In this document: piece after piece, positions 63,195 through 64,000 of the stretch
Position numbering within the stretch: position 1 is the first letter of the stretch
Layout of the letters: every line of letters starts with the position of its first letter
NCBI RefSeq assembly: GCF_000300235.2
Contig: NZ_CP004388.1
Location: 1,221,501-1,285,500, forward strand
Direction of reading: 5' to 3'
Origin: Thalassospira xiamenensis M-5 = DSM 17429
GTDB taxonomy: Bacteria; Pseudomonadota; Alphaproteobacteria; Rhodospirillales; Thalassospiraceae
Length of the DNA stretch: 64,000 nt
Made by a program: the position numbers and the translations under genes
The notes under the pieces: model-generated
Database searches by the model: none
Told to the model about the DNA's origin: nothing
Seen by the model: the letters and a program-made list of their open reading frames with translations, nothing else

Positions 63195-63248
63195 CCTCCC
63201 TCGCCGAACGAAGCCGGGGGTTAACCCCGACAACGTTTTGACCCTGAT

Positions 63249-63333
63249 GGAGGGGTGGCAGAGCGGTCAAATGCAGCGGACTGTAAATCCGCCGACTTAG
63301 TCTACGCAGGTTCGAATCCTGCCCCCTCCACCA
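63249..63333 (+). tRNA. tRNA-Tyr(GTA)
   Basis: 85 nt with CCA and a long variable arm. Acceptor GGAGGGG/CCCCTCC, anticodon GTA in CTGTAAA, T-loop GTTCGAATC. Confidence 0.95.
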
Positions 63334-63369
63334 TTCTCTCGCCCTCGCGAGAGCTCGCAAAGAGAATAT

Positions 63370-63443
63370 GCGGGTGTAGCTCAATGGTAGAGCAGAAGCC
63401 TTCCAAGCTTACGACGAGGGTTCGATTCCCTTCACCCGCTCCA
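63370..63443 (+). tRNA. tRNA-Gly(TCC)
   Basis: 74 nt with CCA. Acceptor GCGGGTG/CACCCGC, anticodon TCC in CTTCCAA, T-loop GTTCGATTC. Confidence 0.95.
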
Positions 63444-63519
63444 GATTTTATATGATCCCGTCGGCTCGTGCGGTGGGTTCTTACGTGTTTTTTTTGGTTC
63501 GGATTAGGATCTGAGTGTA

Positions 63520-64000
63520 ATGGCTAAAGAAAAGTTTGCGCGTACAAAACCGCACGTGAACGTTGGCACCATCGGCCACGTTGACCACGGTAAAACCACG
63601 CTGACCGCAGCGATCACCAAAGTTCTCGCAGAGAGCGGCGGCGCATCGTTCCAGGACTACAGCATGATCGATAAAGCGCCGGAAGAGAAAGCTCGTGGTA
63701 TCACGATCTCGACCGCGCACGTCGAATATGAAACGGCGAACCGCCACTATGCGCACGTCGACTGCCCGGGCCACGCTGACTATGTCAAGAACATGATCAC
63801 CGGTGCGGCACAGATGGACGGCGGCATCCTGGTTGTTTCGGCAGCAGACGGCCCGATGCCGCAGACCCGCGAGCACATCCTGCTTGCCCGTCAGGTTGGC
63901 GTTCCGGCCCTCGTCGTGTTCATGAACAAGGTTGACCAGGTCGATGACGAGGAACTCCTCGAACTCGTCGAAATGGAAATCCGTGAACTTCTGTCGTCCT
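63520..64000 (+). CDS. tuf: elongation factor Tu, partial
   Basis: First 160 residues only; the gene leaves the right edge. G1 GHVDHGKT (19-26), effector RGITIS, G3 DCPGHADYV and G4 NKVD. EF-Tu carries aminoacyl-tRNA to the ribosome. The order tRNA-Tyr, tRNA-Gly, tuf matches the tRNA-tufB arrangement of many proteobacteria. Confidence 0.98.
   Translation, partial: MAKEKFARTKPHVNVGTIGHVDHGKTTLTAAITKVLAESGGASFQDYSMIDKAPEEKARGITISTAHVEYETANRHYAHVDCPGHADYVKNMITGAAQMDGGILVVSAADGPMPQTREHILLARQVGVPALVVFMNKVDQVDDEELLELVEMEIRELLSS

Noticed and set aside
63055..63384. N-terminal extension of rlmB
   Set aside because: It reads antisense through tRNA-Tyr and the promoter of the tRNA/tuf unit; ATG 63054 is used instead.

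Overview
The window looks like the chromosome of a free-living, heterotrophic alphaproteobacterium, most probably a marine Rhodospirillales member of the Thalassospira type. This is inferred from gene content and protein character (DUF1127 proteins, an intracellular PHA depolymerase, a TRAP transporter, a complete Entner-Doudoroff set, the rlmB/tRNA/tuf block) and not from a database match. Most of it is compact, GC-rich, ordinary coding sequence; accessory-looking spots are at about 30.3-31.7 kb, 33.0-33.25 kb and 59.9-61.8 kb.

Layout: 1-1.6 kb, a partial imelysin gene (iron uptake, with a Fur-like site) divergent from a cytochrome b561. 1.7-8.8 kb, an arabinofuranoside module: GH51 arabinofuranosidase, a complete ABC sugar importer and an ArsR-type regulator, behind a promoter buried in a large inverted repeat. 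8.8-16.0 kb, mixed metabolic genes (class II cytochrome c, succinate-semialdehyde dehydrogenase, hydrolase, NUDIX enzyme, SDR, PHA depolymerase). 16.5-16.9 kb, a very small single-span membrane protein gene behind a perfect LexA-type box. 17.1-30.3 kb, an alpha-glucoside pathway in order: AraC regulator, trehalose/maltose-type ABC importer, alpha-glucosidase, then zwf-pgl-edd-glk-eda, so imported disaccharide could be hydrolysed, phosphorylated and sent through the Entner-Doudoroff route by neighbouring genes.

30.3-31.7 kb is a gene-poor repeat region. 31.7-34.6 kb holds two copies of a DUF1127/LysR divergent pair with a 264-bp MITE-like element between them. 34.7-36.6 kb encodes an ECF sigma factor, its anti-sigma factor and a secreted protein behind a candidate ECF promoter. 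36.6-39.4 kb is a metal island (NicO transporter, DUF1007, ZnuA) under a Zur-like palindrome. 39.6-45.4 kb has an orphan family-3 solute-binding protein and a dipeptide-type ABC operon that lacks ATPases but carries two flavodoxin-like/GATase-like proteins. 45.7-50.7 kb is the conserved prkA-yeaH-spoVR stress operon.

51.4-59.8 kb: rhodanese, XRE-cupin regulator, GNAT, a TRAP transporter with an isocitrate-lyase-family enzyme, two tandem RidA proteins and a TetR regulator with three regularly spaced operators, then a LysE exporter. 59.9-61.8 kb is a lone AT-rich gene whose product ends in a HEPN-type RNxxxHG motif, next to tRNA-Thr. The window closes with rlmB, tRNA-Tyr, tRNA-Gly and the start of tuf.
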